From Leucobacter sp. cx-42 (GTDB lineage Bacteria; Actinomycetota; Actinomycetes; Actinomycetales; Microbacteriaceae), in assembly GCF_014529985.1 (NCBI RefSeq), contig NZ_JACVMU010000001.1, forward strand, positions 434,001 to 498,000: a DNA stretch of 64,000 nt, given 5' to 3'. Both the position numbers and the translations under genes were made by a program. The notes under the pieces were generated by a model. That model was not told the DNA's origin and did no database searches. It saw only the letters and a list, made by a program, of their open reading frames with translations. Shown piece by piece: positions 35,440 to 45,251 of this stretch (its first letter is position 1; the number at the start of each line of letters is the position of its first letter).

Positions 35440-36707
35440 CGTGCAACACCCTTCGCGAATCGTTCCACGCTCACCGAGACATCGGCAAACACCGCGTCGA
35501 TGGGAGCCTGCGGCTTGTGCACCGTGATGCGAGCGCTGTGCACGCCCGCGAAGCCGAGAGTGACATCTGCGACGCGCTCGGCGACCGTCTCAATGAGGTC
35601 GACCGGGTCGTTCTCAACAGCCGCCACAATCGCCTCGGCGAGCTCGCCGTAGTGCACGGTAGCCGCGAGGTCATCACCCGACGCCGCAGCGCGCAGGTCG
35701 ACCGCAACGTCAGCGTCGATCAAGAACCGCTGCCCCTGCTCACGCTCAAAGTCGAATACACCGTGGTGTGCGAACACCTCAAGGCCGGTGAGCGTCACGC
35801 GGTCGAGTGGCTTGGCCGCCACGGCCGCCTGCTGCGCTTCGGCCGCCGTCATTGCGGGCTCCGCTTGGCGGATCGGCGCCGCCGCAAACGCCCGCAGCAC
35901 TGCGAGAGCCTGCGCTGAGCTAGCAACGTCGTGCACACGCACACCCCAGGCCCCAGCTTGCGCAGCGAACACCGAGGAAACAGCGGTCGTCAGGTCACGT
36001 TCGTGAGCGAGTCCGAGGTCATGAGCTGCCTCGGGCACCTCAGCGAGCACCTCGCCGAGCATTCGCTTACGCGATGTCCCGATGAGTACGGGGAAACCGA
36101 GGTCAGTGAGCGCAGACAGGTTTGCGAGCAGCTCCCATGCCTGTGCGCCCGTCTTATCGAACCCGAACCCGGGGTCGAGCACGATGTGTTCAGGGTCGAC
36201 ACCCGCATTGATCGCGTTATGGGCGCACCTGCCTAACGCCTCCCGCACCTCTGCCACGACGTCGTCGTAGTCGGAGCGGCTGTGGTTCGGGTCGGGAATA
36301 CCACGCCAGTGCCCCGCGATGAACGTGACGTCCATCTGCTCGCTTGCGCGGGCAGCAACCGCCAGCATCTCAGGGTCATGGAGACCGCCGGAGACATCGT
36401 TGATGTAGTCAACGCCAACGGAGACAGCCGCTGCTGCGGTCGAGGCGTTCAGCGTGTCGACTGAGACCGAGTAGCCACGCGCGGTGAGCGCCTGGATCAC
36501 GGGCATGACGCGCTCAAGTTCTTCGGCTGGCGTTACTCGCGTGGAACCGGGCCGGGTGGACTCGCCCCCAACGTCGATGATGTCGGCACCCTGCGCGACG
36601 AGCAGGTCAGCTCGCGCTACTGCGGTCTCGAGGTCGACGTACGAGCCACCATCGCTAAAGGAATCGGGCGTGACATTCAGCACCCCCATAATGAGCGCTT
36701 CGGTCAT
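35436..36707 (-). CDS. folP-folB: Dihydropteroate synthase-dihydroneopterin aldolase fusion
   Basis: This 423-aa protein joins two folate enzymes usually encoded separately. Residues 1-270 are dihydropteroate synthase (MGVLNVTPDSFSDGG at 7-21, DVGGESTRPGS, VLDPGFGFDKT, GTSRKRML). Residues 301-423 are dihydroneopterin aldolase (TLTGLEVFAHHGVFDFERE with the conserved Glu, and ITVHKPQAP). An Ala-rich linker of about 30 residues joins them. No stop or frameshift separates them. folE lies 2 bp upstream and folK overlaps downstream. Confidence 0.95.
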   Translation of the reverse strand: MTEALIMGVLNVTPDSFSDGGSYVDLETAVARADLLVAQGADIIDVGGESTRPGSTRVTPAEELERVMPVIQALTARGYSVSVDTLNASTAAAAVSVGVDYINDVSGGLHDPEMLAVAARASEQMDVTFIAGHWRGIPDPNHSRSDYDDVVAEVREALGRCAHNAINAGVDPEHIVLDPGFGFDKTGAQAWELLANLSALTDLGFPVLIGTSRKRMLGEVLAEVPEAAHDLGLAHERDLTTAVSSVFAAQAGAWGVRVHDVASSAQALAVLRAFAAAPIRQAEPAMTAAEAQQAAVAAKPLDRVTLTGLEVFAHHGVFDFEREQGQRFLIDADVAVDLRAAASGDDLAATVHYGELAEAIVAAVENDPVDLIETVAERVADVTLGFAGVHSARITVHKPQAPIDAVFADVSVSVERFAKGVAR

Positions 36708-36709
36708 GG

Positions 36710-37294
36710 TTACGAGTCCTTACGGCCAGGCGCGATGAGCGCGATTGCTTCTGCGCGGGCCGCAGGCTCCGCGAGTGTTCCACGTGCAGCAACGGTGATC
36801 GCCACTGCGTTTGATTCGCGCACGCCACGATCGGCCACACAGCCGTGGTGCGCTTCAAGGACAACGAGCACGCCCTCTGGGGAGAGCCCGTTCTCGAGAG
36901 CCTGCGCGATCTGTTCGCCAAGCCGCTCCTGCACCTGCGGGCGCGACGCGAGCGAGCCAACGACCTTGGGCAGAGCGCTCAAACCGACGATCTTGGCGCC
37001 TGGCCGATACGCCACGTGCGCTCGCCCGCGGAACGGGAGCAGGTGGTGCTCACACATCGAGCGCAACTCAATGTCGCGCATGATGACAATCTCACCGATG
37101 CCACCCTCGACAGGGATGGCATCGGTCAAAAATTGTTCTGGGTCTTCGCCGACGCCCGAAAAGAACTCGGCGTACGACTCGGCCACACGGGTCGGCGTCG
37201 CTGCGAGTTCTTGGCTTTCGGGGTCAGCACCGATCGCGGCGAGCAGTTCTCGAACTGCTGCCGCGATCCGTGCTCTGTCGATTGGTGCAGTCAC
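36710..37294 (-). CDS. folE: GTP cyclohydrolase I
   Basis: This 194-aa enzyme makes dihydroneopterin triphosphate from GTP, the first step of folate synthesis. Zinc-site features are SMCEHHLLPF (Cys and His) and the second Cys in HHGCVADRG. The start is GTG at 37294, 5 bp after the ftsH stop. It is followed by the folP-folB fusion and folK, giving the folate pathway in order. Confidence 0.95.
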   Translation of the reverse strand: MTAPIDRARIAAAVRELLAAIGADPESQELAATPTRVAESYAEFFSGVGEDPEQFLTDAIPVEGGIGEIVIMRDIELRSMCEHHLLPFRGRAHVAYRPGAKIVGLSALPKVVGSLASRPQVQERLGEQIAQALENGLSPEGVLVVLEAHHGCVADRGVRESNAVAITVAARGTLAEPAARAEAIALIAPGRKDS

Positions 37295-37299
37295 CGGAG

Positions 37300-39354
<2,055 letters not shown>

Positions 39355-39487
39355 GTCCGGGCCTTTCCGGGATCGTTGTGCCGGCGGGTCTCGGCACGTC
39401 GTTTAGCGTATCCCGAACCACTGACAGTCGGCTCCATCTCGTTGCCGTTTCCGCTCAGGGCGGATCAAGTCTGGGTGCGGGATGTGA

Positions 39488-39529
39488 GAAAAACAGAGCG
39501 GGCAGCAACCAAATGGCCACTACCCGCTC
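39488..39529 (-). terminator. Terminator after hpt
   Basis: In minus-strand RNA GAGCGGGUAG pairs with CUGCCCGCUC over 10 bp (one G-U), with a 14-nt loop, and is followed by UGUUUUUC. It separates hpt from ftsH. Confidence 0.9.
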
Positions 39530-39568
39530 GCTCTTACTGAGTTCTGAGCCCTCGCGTGAGGGAAGGAC

Positions 39569-40123
39569 TTAGTCCTCGTATACGTGCGGCGCGAGGATCG
39601 CGACGTCGCGCAGGTTGCGGTAGTCCTCCGCGTAGTCGAGGCCGTAGCCTACGACGAATTCGACGGGAATGTCGTACCCAACGTACGCAACGTCGACCTC
39701 GACCTTGAGTGCCTCGGGCTTGCGCAGCATGGTGCAGATGCGCACCGACTTTGCACCACGGCTCTCGAGGTTCTCCTTCAGCCATGCGAGGGTGAGGCCA
39801 GAATCGATGATGTCCTCAACGATCAGGACGTCACGACCGGTGATGTCAGCGTCAAGATCCTTGAGAATCTTCACAACACCGCTCGACTTCGTGCTCTTGC
39901 CGTATGACGAGACTGCCATCCAGTCCATCTGCGCGTGGAAGCGCAGTTCGCGTGCGAGGTCTGCCATCACCATGACAGCTCCCTTGAGAACGCCGACGAG
40001 CAGCGGCGGCTCATCGCCGTAGTCTGCTTCAATTTCGCGTGCCATTTCAGCGAGGCGCTGGTGGAGCTCCGCTTCCGTGTGGAGAACGGTTGTGAGATCG
40101 TCACCCAGTTGCTTTGAATCCAT
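39569..40123 (-). CDS. hpt: Hypoxanthine phosphoribosyltransferase
   Basis: This 184-aa purine-salvage enzyme makes IMP or GMP from hypoxanthine or guanine and PRPP. The PRPP-binding motif VLIVEDIIDSGLTL is present near residue 99, with the flexible-loop SSYGKST near 72. It lies 38 bp after tilS and before ftsH, a conserved actinobacterial order. The gene ends with a strong terminator. Confidence 0.95.
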   Translation of the reverse strand: MDSKQLGDDLTTVLHTEAELHQRLAEMAREIEADYGDEPPLLVGVLKGAVMVMADLARELRFHAQMDWMAVSSYGKSTKSSGVVKILKDLDADITGRDVLIVEDIIDSGLTLAWLKENLESRGAKSVRICTMLRKPEALKVEVDVAYVGYDIPVEFVVGYGLDYAEDYRNLRDVAILAPHVYED

Positions 40124-40161
40124 GCGGATATATTACTCGCCCGAGCTGGACATTTGCACGG

Positions 40162-41199
40162 TCAGGCGTGGGGCATGAAAACGAGGCTGCCCGCTACGCG
40201 CTGCACCGTGACACCCGTAGCGTTGACGCCGCTCTGTCCGCGCCAGTCAGTGACGAGCGAAACGATGTGCTGCGTGTGCTCCCGCGTGAGTTGCGCACCA
40301 CACAGCGCCGCGGCAAATCCGCGAATGACGCGGTTACGCACGGCGGGAAGGAGATCCGCCAATGCCGAGATCGGCAGTTCGTCAGCGGGCATGTCGGCAG
40401 CGCGGCCAGCCACGATCGAAGCAAGCGATGCAGTCGCGAGCGCGTCGAGCGCATCGGCGTCCTCGCGGGCGATGTCGGCCGTGCGCGCGAACGCAGCGGC
40501 AACGCCAGGACCAAGCTCGCGCTCAAGCACGGGAAGCGCGACCCGGCGCGCACGCACGCGGGTAAACACGGTGTCACTGTTGTGCGGATCCTGCCACGGC
40601 TCGAGCTCGTGATCCGCGCACGATGCAACGGTGTCGGCGCGCGTGATCCCCGCTGCCTCGGTGAGCAGCGGACGAACGATCCGTACCCCGGGCGCGAGCT
40701 CGCGTTCGGCAGGGATACCCGCGAGCGAGCGCGTCCCAGAACCGCGAGCCAGCGCGAGCAACACCTGCTCGGCCTGGTCATCGCGGGTGTGCGCGGTGAG
40801 TACGACAGTCGCGGAGCGCTCCGTGGCGATCGCAGCAAGCGCGTCATACCGGGCGGATCGCGCGGCCGCCTCAGTGCCGCCCGATCCTGGTGCGGTGGGC
40901 ACCTCGATCCGGCGCACGTCGACCGGGATGCCGTAGTCACGGGCGTGCGCGGCTGCGCGCTCGGCGATTTCGGCGGATCCCGCCTGCAGACCGTGGTCGA
41001 TGACGGCGGCGCGGATCCGCACCCCACTCCCCCGGAATGCCGCCGAGGCGGCCTCCTCTGCGCACGCAACCAGGAGCGCAAGTGAGTCTGCTCCGCCCGA
41101 CAGCGCGACGATGAATGTCGCGTCTGCGTGCGCGCGCAGGACGGGGCGGATCGCGGCACGGATCCGCATCCCAGCGGCAGAACGCACAAGTCGAAGCAT
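40162..41199 (-). CDS. tilS: tRNA(Ile)-lysidine synthase
   Basis: This 345-aa ATP-dependent enzyme modifies the wobble C of tRNA-Ile(CAU). The PP-loop motif SGGADS is at residues 34-39, followed by DHGLQAGS and [19 protein letters not shown], both typical of TilS. The ATG at 41199 gives the normal start; a TTG-type upstream extension to 41265 would run into the ppa promoter. It leads the tilS-hpt pair and is divergent from ppa. Confidence 0.93.
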   Translation of the reverse strand: MLRLVRSAAGMRIRAAIRPVLRAHADATFIVALSGGADSLALLVACAEEAASAAFRGSGVRIRAAVIDHGLQAGSAEIAERAAAHARDYGIPVDVRRIEVPTAPGSGGTEAAARSARYDALAAIATERSATVVLTAHTRDDQAEQVLLALARGSGTRSLAGIPAERELAPGVRIVRPLLTEAAGITRADTVASCADHELEPWQDPHNSDTVFTRVRARRVALPVLERELGPGVAAAFARTADIAREDADALDALATASLASIVAGRAADMPADELPISALADLLPAVRNRVIRGFAAALCGAQLTREHTQHIVSLVTDWRGQSGVNATGVTVQRVAGSLVFMPHA

Positions 41200-41302
41200 G
41201 ATTCCTACGGTACTCGCACGTGACGTCGGGTACGATTGGAACGCTTTTGCACATTTGCACATCACGGCGGGTTACCGCCCAGACCAGTCTGAAGGAGCGC
41301 CC

Positions 41303-41797
41303 ATGGCCGCCGGATTCGACGCAGTCATCGAGATTCCCAAGGGAAGCCGTAACAAGTACGAGGTAGATCACGAGACTGGCCGGGTATACCTCGACCGCGT
41401 GCTCTACACCGGCTTCGTCTACCCCACCGACTACGGTTTCTTCGAGGAGACCCTTGGCGAAGACGGCGATCCGCTCGACGTTCTCGTGCTGCTCGACTAC
41501 CCGGTCTTTCCCGGCGTTGGCATCAAGGTTCGCCCCGTTGGCGTCCTCAAGATGAGCGACGAGGCTGGCGGCGACGACAAGGTCATCGCAGTTCAGGTCA
41601 AGGATCCCCGCTGGGCACACATTCAGGACGTCGCTGACATCCCTGAGTACACCCGCAAGGAGATCGAGCACTTCTTCGAGCACTACAAGGATCTTGAGCC
41701 CAACAAGTGGGTCAAGGTTGACGCGTGGGGCTCGGCAGCAGACGCTGAGAAGCTCATCATCGAGGCGCAGGAGCGCCTGCAGGCAGAGGGCCACTAA
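41303..41797 (+). CDS. ppa: Inorganic pyrophosphatase
   Basis: This 164-aa soluble family I enzyme hydrolyses pyrophosphate. The metal-binding signature [10 protein letters not shown] is at about residues 55-64 and the substrate Lys/Glu segment [11 protein letters not shown] near 10-20. GAAGGAG precedes the ATG at 41303. It is divergent from tilS and ends with a strong terminator. Confidence 0.97.
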   Translation: MAAGFDAVIEIPKGSRNKYEVDHETGRVYLDRVLYTGFVYPTDYGFFEETLGEDGDPLDVLVLLDYPVFPGVGIKVRPVGVLKMSDEAGGDDKVIAVQVKDPRWAHIQDVADIPEYTRKEIEHFFEHYKDLEPNKWVKVDAWGSAADAEKLIIEAQERLQAEGH

Positions 41798-41808
41798 GTC
41801 CAGCCAGC

Positions 41809-41849
41809 CAAGAACCCGGAGGCTTCCCGCCTCCGGGTTCTTGCGTTTT
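41809..41849 (+). terminator. Terminator after ppa
   Basis: CAAGAACCCGGAGGC (41809-41823) and GCCTCCGGGTTCTTG (41829-41843) form a perfect 15-bp stem with loop TTCCC, followed by CGTTTT. Confidence 0.95.
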
Positions 41850-41917
41850 ATCTCGGGTTATCAGCGCGCATACGGCTTGCAACCCCATCATTTCCCATAA
41901 GCTTTACGCAGCAATTC

Positions 41918-41932
41918 GTGTGAAGTTCACAC
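41918..41932. promoter_or_regulatory. Perfect palindrome upstream of nagB
   Basis: GTGTGAA-G-TTCACAC is a perfect 7-1-7 inverted repeat ending at the base before the AGGAGAGG ribosome site of nagB. It is a candidate repressor operator for amino-sugar genes; it does not match the DasR site, and its TGTGA/TCACA half-sites are too close for a CRP site. Confidence 0.5.
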
Positions 41933-41953
41933 AGGAGAGGACCTCGTTTCCAT

Positions 41954-42694
41954 ATGGAGATTCACGTCATCGCAGATCCGCAGGAGCTTGGTGCGCTCGC
42001 AGCGTCGCACGTCGTCGCAGCGATCGAACGCAACTCGCAGGCGGTCATCGGCCTTGCCACCGGTTCCACTCCCCTCCCGCTGTACCGCGCGTGGGCTGCA
42101 TCGGTCGCAGAGTCGAAGCTCGACGTCTCCCAGGTTCGTGGCTTCGCCCTCGACGAGTACGCAGGCATCTCACCTGAACACCCCGAGAGCTACCGCTCGG
42201 TGATCACCAACGAGGTCGTCATTCCCGTCGGCCTCACGCCAGAGTTCGTGCGGGTTCCCCCGTCGTCAGCCACTGACGCAGACGCGGCTGAATACGACAA
42301 CGCGATCAAGGCAGCGGGTGGCATTGACCTGCAGATCCTCGGCATCGGCCGCAACGGTCACCTCGGCTTCAACGAGCCAGGCACCGCGTTCGACTCGCGC
42401 ACGCACCGCATCAGCCTCACCCCTGAGACCATCGAAGACAACGCTCGCTTCTTCGATTCCGTTGAAGAGGTACCGACTGAGGCGATCACTCAAGGCCTCG
42501 GCACGATTCTCGATTCGCGCATCGCGCTCGTCATCGCCACCGGTGAGTCGAAGGCTGCGGCCGTTGCCGCGGCAATCACCGGCGAGGTCACGACCGACAT
42601 GCCCGCGAGCATCCTGCAGCGTCACCCGAACGTGATCTGGTGCCTCGATACCGCGGCAGCCTCGCAGCTGCCGGCTGAACTCATCGGCGCGTAA
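41954..42694 (+). CDS. nagB: Glucosamine-6-phosphate deaminase
   Basis: This 246-aa enzyme converts glucosamine-6-phosphate to fructose-6-phosphate and ammonia. Family segments are GLATGSTPLPLYRAW (about 33-47), LDEYAG (Asp67) and GIGRNGHLGFNEPG (His136, Glu141); the Asp of the E. coli DGHIAFNEP motif is Asn here, as in many short Gram-positive enzymes. The AGGAGAGG site is 13 bases from the ATG, unusually far, but no other start fits. Confidence 0.93.
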   Translation: MEIHVIADPQELGALAASHVVAAIERNSQAVIGLATGSTPLPLYRAWAASVAESKLDVSQVRGFALDEYAGISPEHPESYRSVITNEVVIPVGLTPEFVRVPPSSATDADAAEYDNAIKAAGGIDLQILGIGRNGHLGFNEPGTAFDSRTHRISLTPETIEDNARFFDSVEEVPTEAITQGLGTILDSRIALVIATGESKAAAVAAAITGEVTTDMPASILQRHPNVIWCLDTAAASQLPAELIGA

Positions 42695-42720
42695 CACCCC
42701 GCCGCTCCAGCTTCCGTCGT

Positions 42721-42766
42721 CCCCTCGCACGCCCCGTATATGGTGGCCTGCGAGGGGTTCGTCTTT
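42721..42766 (+). terminator. Terminator after nagB
   Basis: CCCCTCGCA (42721-42729) pairs with TGCGAGGGG (42749-42757), extended inside by GCC/GGC across one mismatch, and is followed by TTCGTCTTTT. Confidence 0.8.
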
Positions 42767-42781
42767 TCAAGGGAGTGACTG

Positions 42782-43447
42782 ATGACGCGACAGACGGCAC
42801 GACGTCAGGTGATCCGCCAAAACATATTCTCGGCGCTCGCGGTCATCGCGTGCCTCGTGGTGCTGTGGATCGACGTCCGCACCGGGCTCTGGAGCGAGGT
42901 CGTCGTGCTCTCGGGCATCGTCGGTGGTCTCATCACGTTCCTGCTGACGGCGTTCGTCTTGCGCAGCACCCTCGCGCGCGCCAACGCACGCCGGTGGGCT
43001 CCGGTGAATCGACTTGCGCTCACGGAGTTTCTGCACGCCATCGCAGATGAGCAGCGCAGTGAGCTTTCGCGCGGCATCGTGGTCGCGCGCTCACTCACCC
43101 TCGCCACGCGAGATGGGGCGGATCAGCCCACCCACGAAGAGCTTGAAGCTCTACGCACCCAGGCATTGCGTGACCGCCAGGATCTCTCGCGAGCACTGAG
43201 CTCGTGGGCAGAGTTTCTTGCCACCAATAGCGACGACGATCCGGTGCTGTTGCACGTCGCGCAAATTGCGATTCAGCTCGACCTTGTGCGCGACTGCGCA
43301 ATCTCACAGGAGACGAGTCCGACCGCAGAAAACACTGCACAGCTCCGCGCAGCGATCGCGGAAAGCAACGGTCGTTTCGCGGCACTTGTCGACGAACTAC
43401 AACGTCAGATTCGGGTGCATGACGAAGATAGTGCGGCAAGCCGCTGA
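42782..43447 (+). CDS. Hypothetical protein with two membrane helices
   Basis: This 221-aa protein has two helices near residues 15-32 and 38-60, followed by a long, charged, mainly helical cytoplasmic domain. No family is recognised. It starts 15 bp after the nagB terminator and ends 61 bp before nrdI. Function unknown. Confidence 0.7.
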   Translation: MTRQTARRQVIRQNIFSALAVIACLVVLWIDVRTGLWSEVVVLSGIVGGLITFLLTAFVLRSTLARANARRWAPVNRLALTEFLHAIADEQRSELSRGIVVARSLTLATRDGADQPTHEELEALRTQALRDRQDLSRALSSWAEFLATNSDDDPVLLHVAQIAIQLDLVRDCAISQETSPTAENTAQLRAAIAESNGRFAALVDELQRQIRVHDEDSAASR

Positions 43448-43508
43448 CGCACCCGGGGCTTCCAAGTTCCGGGGCTAGGCTGATGGGACACACGAGGTCA
43501 GGAGCAGC

Positions 43509-43949
43509 ATGATTGTCTACTTTTCGTCGGTGAGCGGATACACCCACCGGTTCGTTGAAAAGCTTGGCATTTCTGCGCGTCGTATCCCGATCCGCCCCCG
43601 CGTTGAGGGGATGCTGCACATCACCGAGCCGTCGGTACTCATCGTGCCAACGTACGGTGCCGGCCCAGCAACGAAGGCCGTGCCAAAGCAAGTCATCGAG
43701 TTCCTGAACATCAAGGAAAATCGTGACCTCGTCATCGGCGTCATCGGTGCGGGCAACACCAACTTTGGCGAGGCCTTTGGCATCGCAGGTGACATCATCT
43801 CGAACAAGCTGCAGATTCCGCTGCTCTATCGCTTCGAGATTTTCGGTACCCCCGAAGACGTCGAGACGGTGCAGAAGGGCATTCCAGAGTTCGTCGAGCG
43901 GCGCATCGCAGAGCTCGGGCTCGTGCCGCCGTTCGCAGCCGCCGAATAG
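43509..43949 (+). CDS. nrdI: NrdI flavodoxin-like protein
   Basis: This 146-aa FMN protein supplies oxidant for assembling the dimanganese-tyrosyl radical cofactor of class Ib ribonucleotide reductase. NrdI hallmarks are IVYFSSVSGYTHRFVEKLG, PTYGAGP and VIGAGNTNFGEAFGIAGD. nrdH, nrdE and nrdF, which normally accompany it, are not in the flanking DNA. GTCAGGAGCAGC precedes the ATG. Confidence 0.93.
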   Translation: MIVYFSSVSGYTHRFVEKLGISARRIPIRPRVEGMLHITEPSVLIVPTYGAGPATKAVPKQVIEFLNIKENRDLVIGVIGAGNTNFGEAFGIAGDIISNKLQIPLLYRFEIFGTPEDVETVQKGIPEFVERRIAELGLVPPFAAAE

Positions 43950-44031
43950 TCGGATAGCCGAATAGCCGGTGCGGGGAGCGCGACTCCGCATCGATGTGTC
44001 GACGCGCCCACCCGCCGCCGCGGCTCAGTGT

Positions 44032-44595
44032 TTACGCTGCGAAGTGCTCGTTCCAGAATGCCCGCAGCTGCTCGCTCTTGTGGAAGACGATCTGGTCCCA
44101 CTCGTCCTGCGTCGTCGAGCTGTCTGCGAAGTCTGAAGGCACCTTGAATACCTGCAGCGGCACGTTGAAACGCTCGCACATTGCGGCGTAGGCGTAGCCC
44201 TCCATGTCACACAGCTTCGCGCCGAGACCCGAGATCGTTGCACGCTGGGTGTCGTCACTCACGAACTGATCGCCGGTTGCCATGACCGTGGTGTGTTCTG
44301 CGGGAACCAGCACGTCAGCGTCAGACTCGATCGTGGGCGACGCAAGCTCGAAGTCGTGCTGCACGAAACCGGTCACCTGGTAGATGGTGTCAAGGTCGAG
44401 GCGGTCGTCACCGTCACCCACGACACCCGCAGTACCGAGTACGACGACCCGGTCGATGGTGCCCTCTGCGAGCACGTCTGCAAGGCCCACTGCCGCGTTG
44501 ATCTTGCCAACGCCGGTGACGAGGTGCGGGACGTCTTCAAACGCTGCTGCTTCATCACTGTGGGCGAAGACGAGCAGGGTGTTCTGTGCTGCCAT
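44032..44595 (-). CDS. 5'-methylthioadenosine/S-adenosylhomocysteine nucleosidase-like protein
   Basis: This 187-aa PNP-fold nucleosidase has the TGVGKINAA phosphate-site-like loop (about 27-35), VVVLGTAGV (about 50-58) and CDMEGYAYAAMCERF with the catalytic Glu and Asp region near 130. It is shorter than E. coli MtnN. AGAGGAG precedes the ATG at 44595. The MtaD-like deaminase lies two genes away, which supports an MTA/SAH role; other purine nucleosides remain possible. Confidence 0.85.
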   Translation of the reverse strand: MAAQNTLLVFAHSDEAAAFEDVPHLVTGVGKINAAVGLADVLAEGTIDRVVVLGTAGVVGDGDDRLDLDTIYQVTGFVQHDFELASPTIESDADVLVPAEHTTVMATGDQFVSDDTQRATISGLGAKLCDMEGYAYAAMCERFNVPLQVFKVPSDFADSSTTQDEWDQIVFHKSEQLRAFWNEHFAA

Positions 44596-44960
44596 GGGGA
44601 GCTCCTCTAAGTTGAAAGTCTGCCTCGAAGTGCGCTTCGTGCAAAGTTTTTGCTTGACACACATCGAGTACCTGTTCTATTCTTACAGGCTAAGTCGGAG
44701 TTTGCGTTTCGCAGCTCGAATTCTTCCACAGACTTCTTCTCTTACAGAAGTCGCCTACAACTCGAAATCGCTGCTTTCGCACATTTTCTCGAACTGAGAC
44801 TGGTCCGCCTCCCGGGCCCACGCGCTCTCGTTCTCCAGGCTCCTGACTTTCGACTCCACCGAGCATCCGGCTCGGTTTCGGCGAACCAACCTGCGGCATA
44901 TCCGCACACCGGCTCTCCGTAATTACACGAACCCAATTGCACAAGAAGAAAGGACTTCTC
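44596..44960 (+). other. Divergent intergenic region with promoter and long structured leader
   Basis: This 365-bp gap between the nucleosidase and a 96-aa unknown gene holds a near-consensus plus-strand promoter (44654-44683), so the transcript would carry a leader of about 270 nt. The leader has two perfect 7-bp hairpins (44731-44752 and 44858-44876). No convincing short open frame is seen in it. Confidence 0.65.
44654..44683 (+). promoter_or_regulatory. Near-consensus sigma-70-type promoter
   Basis: TTGACA (44654-44659) and TATTCT (44678-44683) are separated by 18 bp. It points toward the 96-aa gene. This is the best promoter match noticed in the window. Confidence 0.75.
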
Positions 44961-45251
44961 ATGCACACCTTCAAGAACATTTCTGCTTCGCAGCGAATCG
45001 CACGTACGCCGTACCACGCGCTTGATCAGGACACCAAGGCAGGCGTCGTCCAGATTCCCGCGTGGGCTGAAAAGCGATCGGTGTATCGCGCCGAGGGCCG
45101 CACCCTCTACATCGTAGAAACTGCAGACCTCGATGAGGCACGTACCGACCTGGCGACGATTTCGCGCGCAGGCTGGGACGTCGACGTAGAGCCGCTTGGC
45201 GAGGGCGCACGCATCTCGCTGACGCGCCGCGACCTCGCGATCGCCGCTTAA
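44961..45251 (+). CDS. Small hypothetical protein (96 aa)
   Basis: This soluble 96-aa protein contains VVQIPAWAEKRSVYRAEGRTLYIVETADLDEARTDLATISRAGWDVDVEPL in its middle, with no membrane helix and no recognised family. GAAAGGACTTCTC precedes the ATG at 44961. It is expressed from a strong promoter with a long leader, and overlaps the 3' end of the convergent MtaD-like gene by four bases. Confidence 0.75.
   Translation: MHTFKNISASQRIARTPYHALDQDTKAGVVQIPAWAEKRSVYRAEGRTLYIVETADLDEARTDLATISRAGWDVDVEPLGEGARISLTRRDLAIAA

Noticed and set aside
41918-41932. CRP-type binding site upstream of nagB
   Set aside because: The half-sites TGTGA/TCACA are separated by 3 bp rather than the 6 bp of CRP/GlxR sites.
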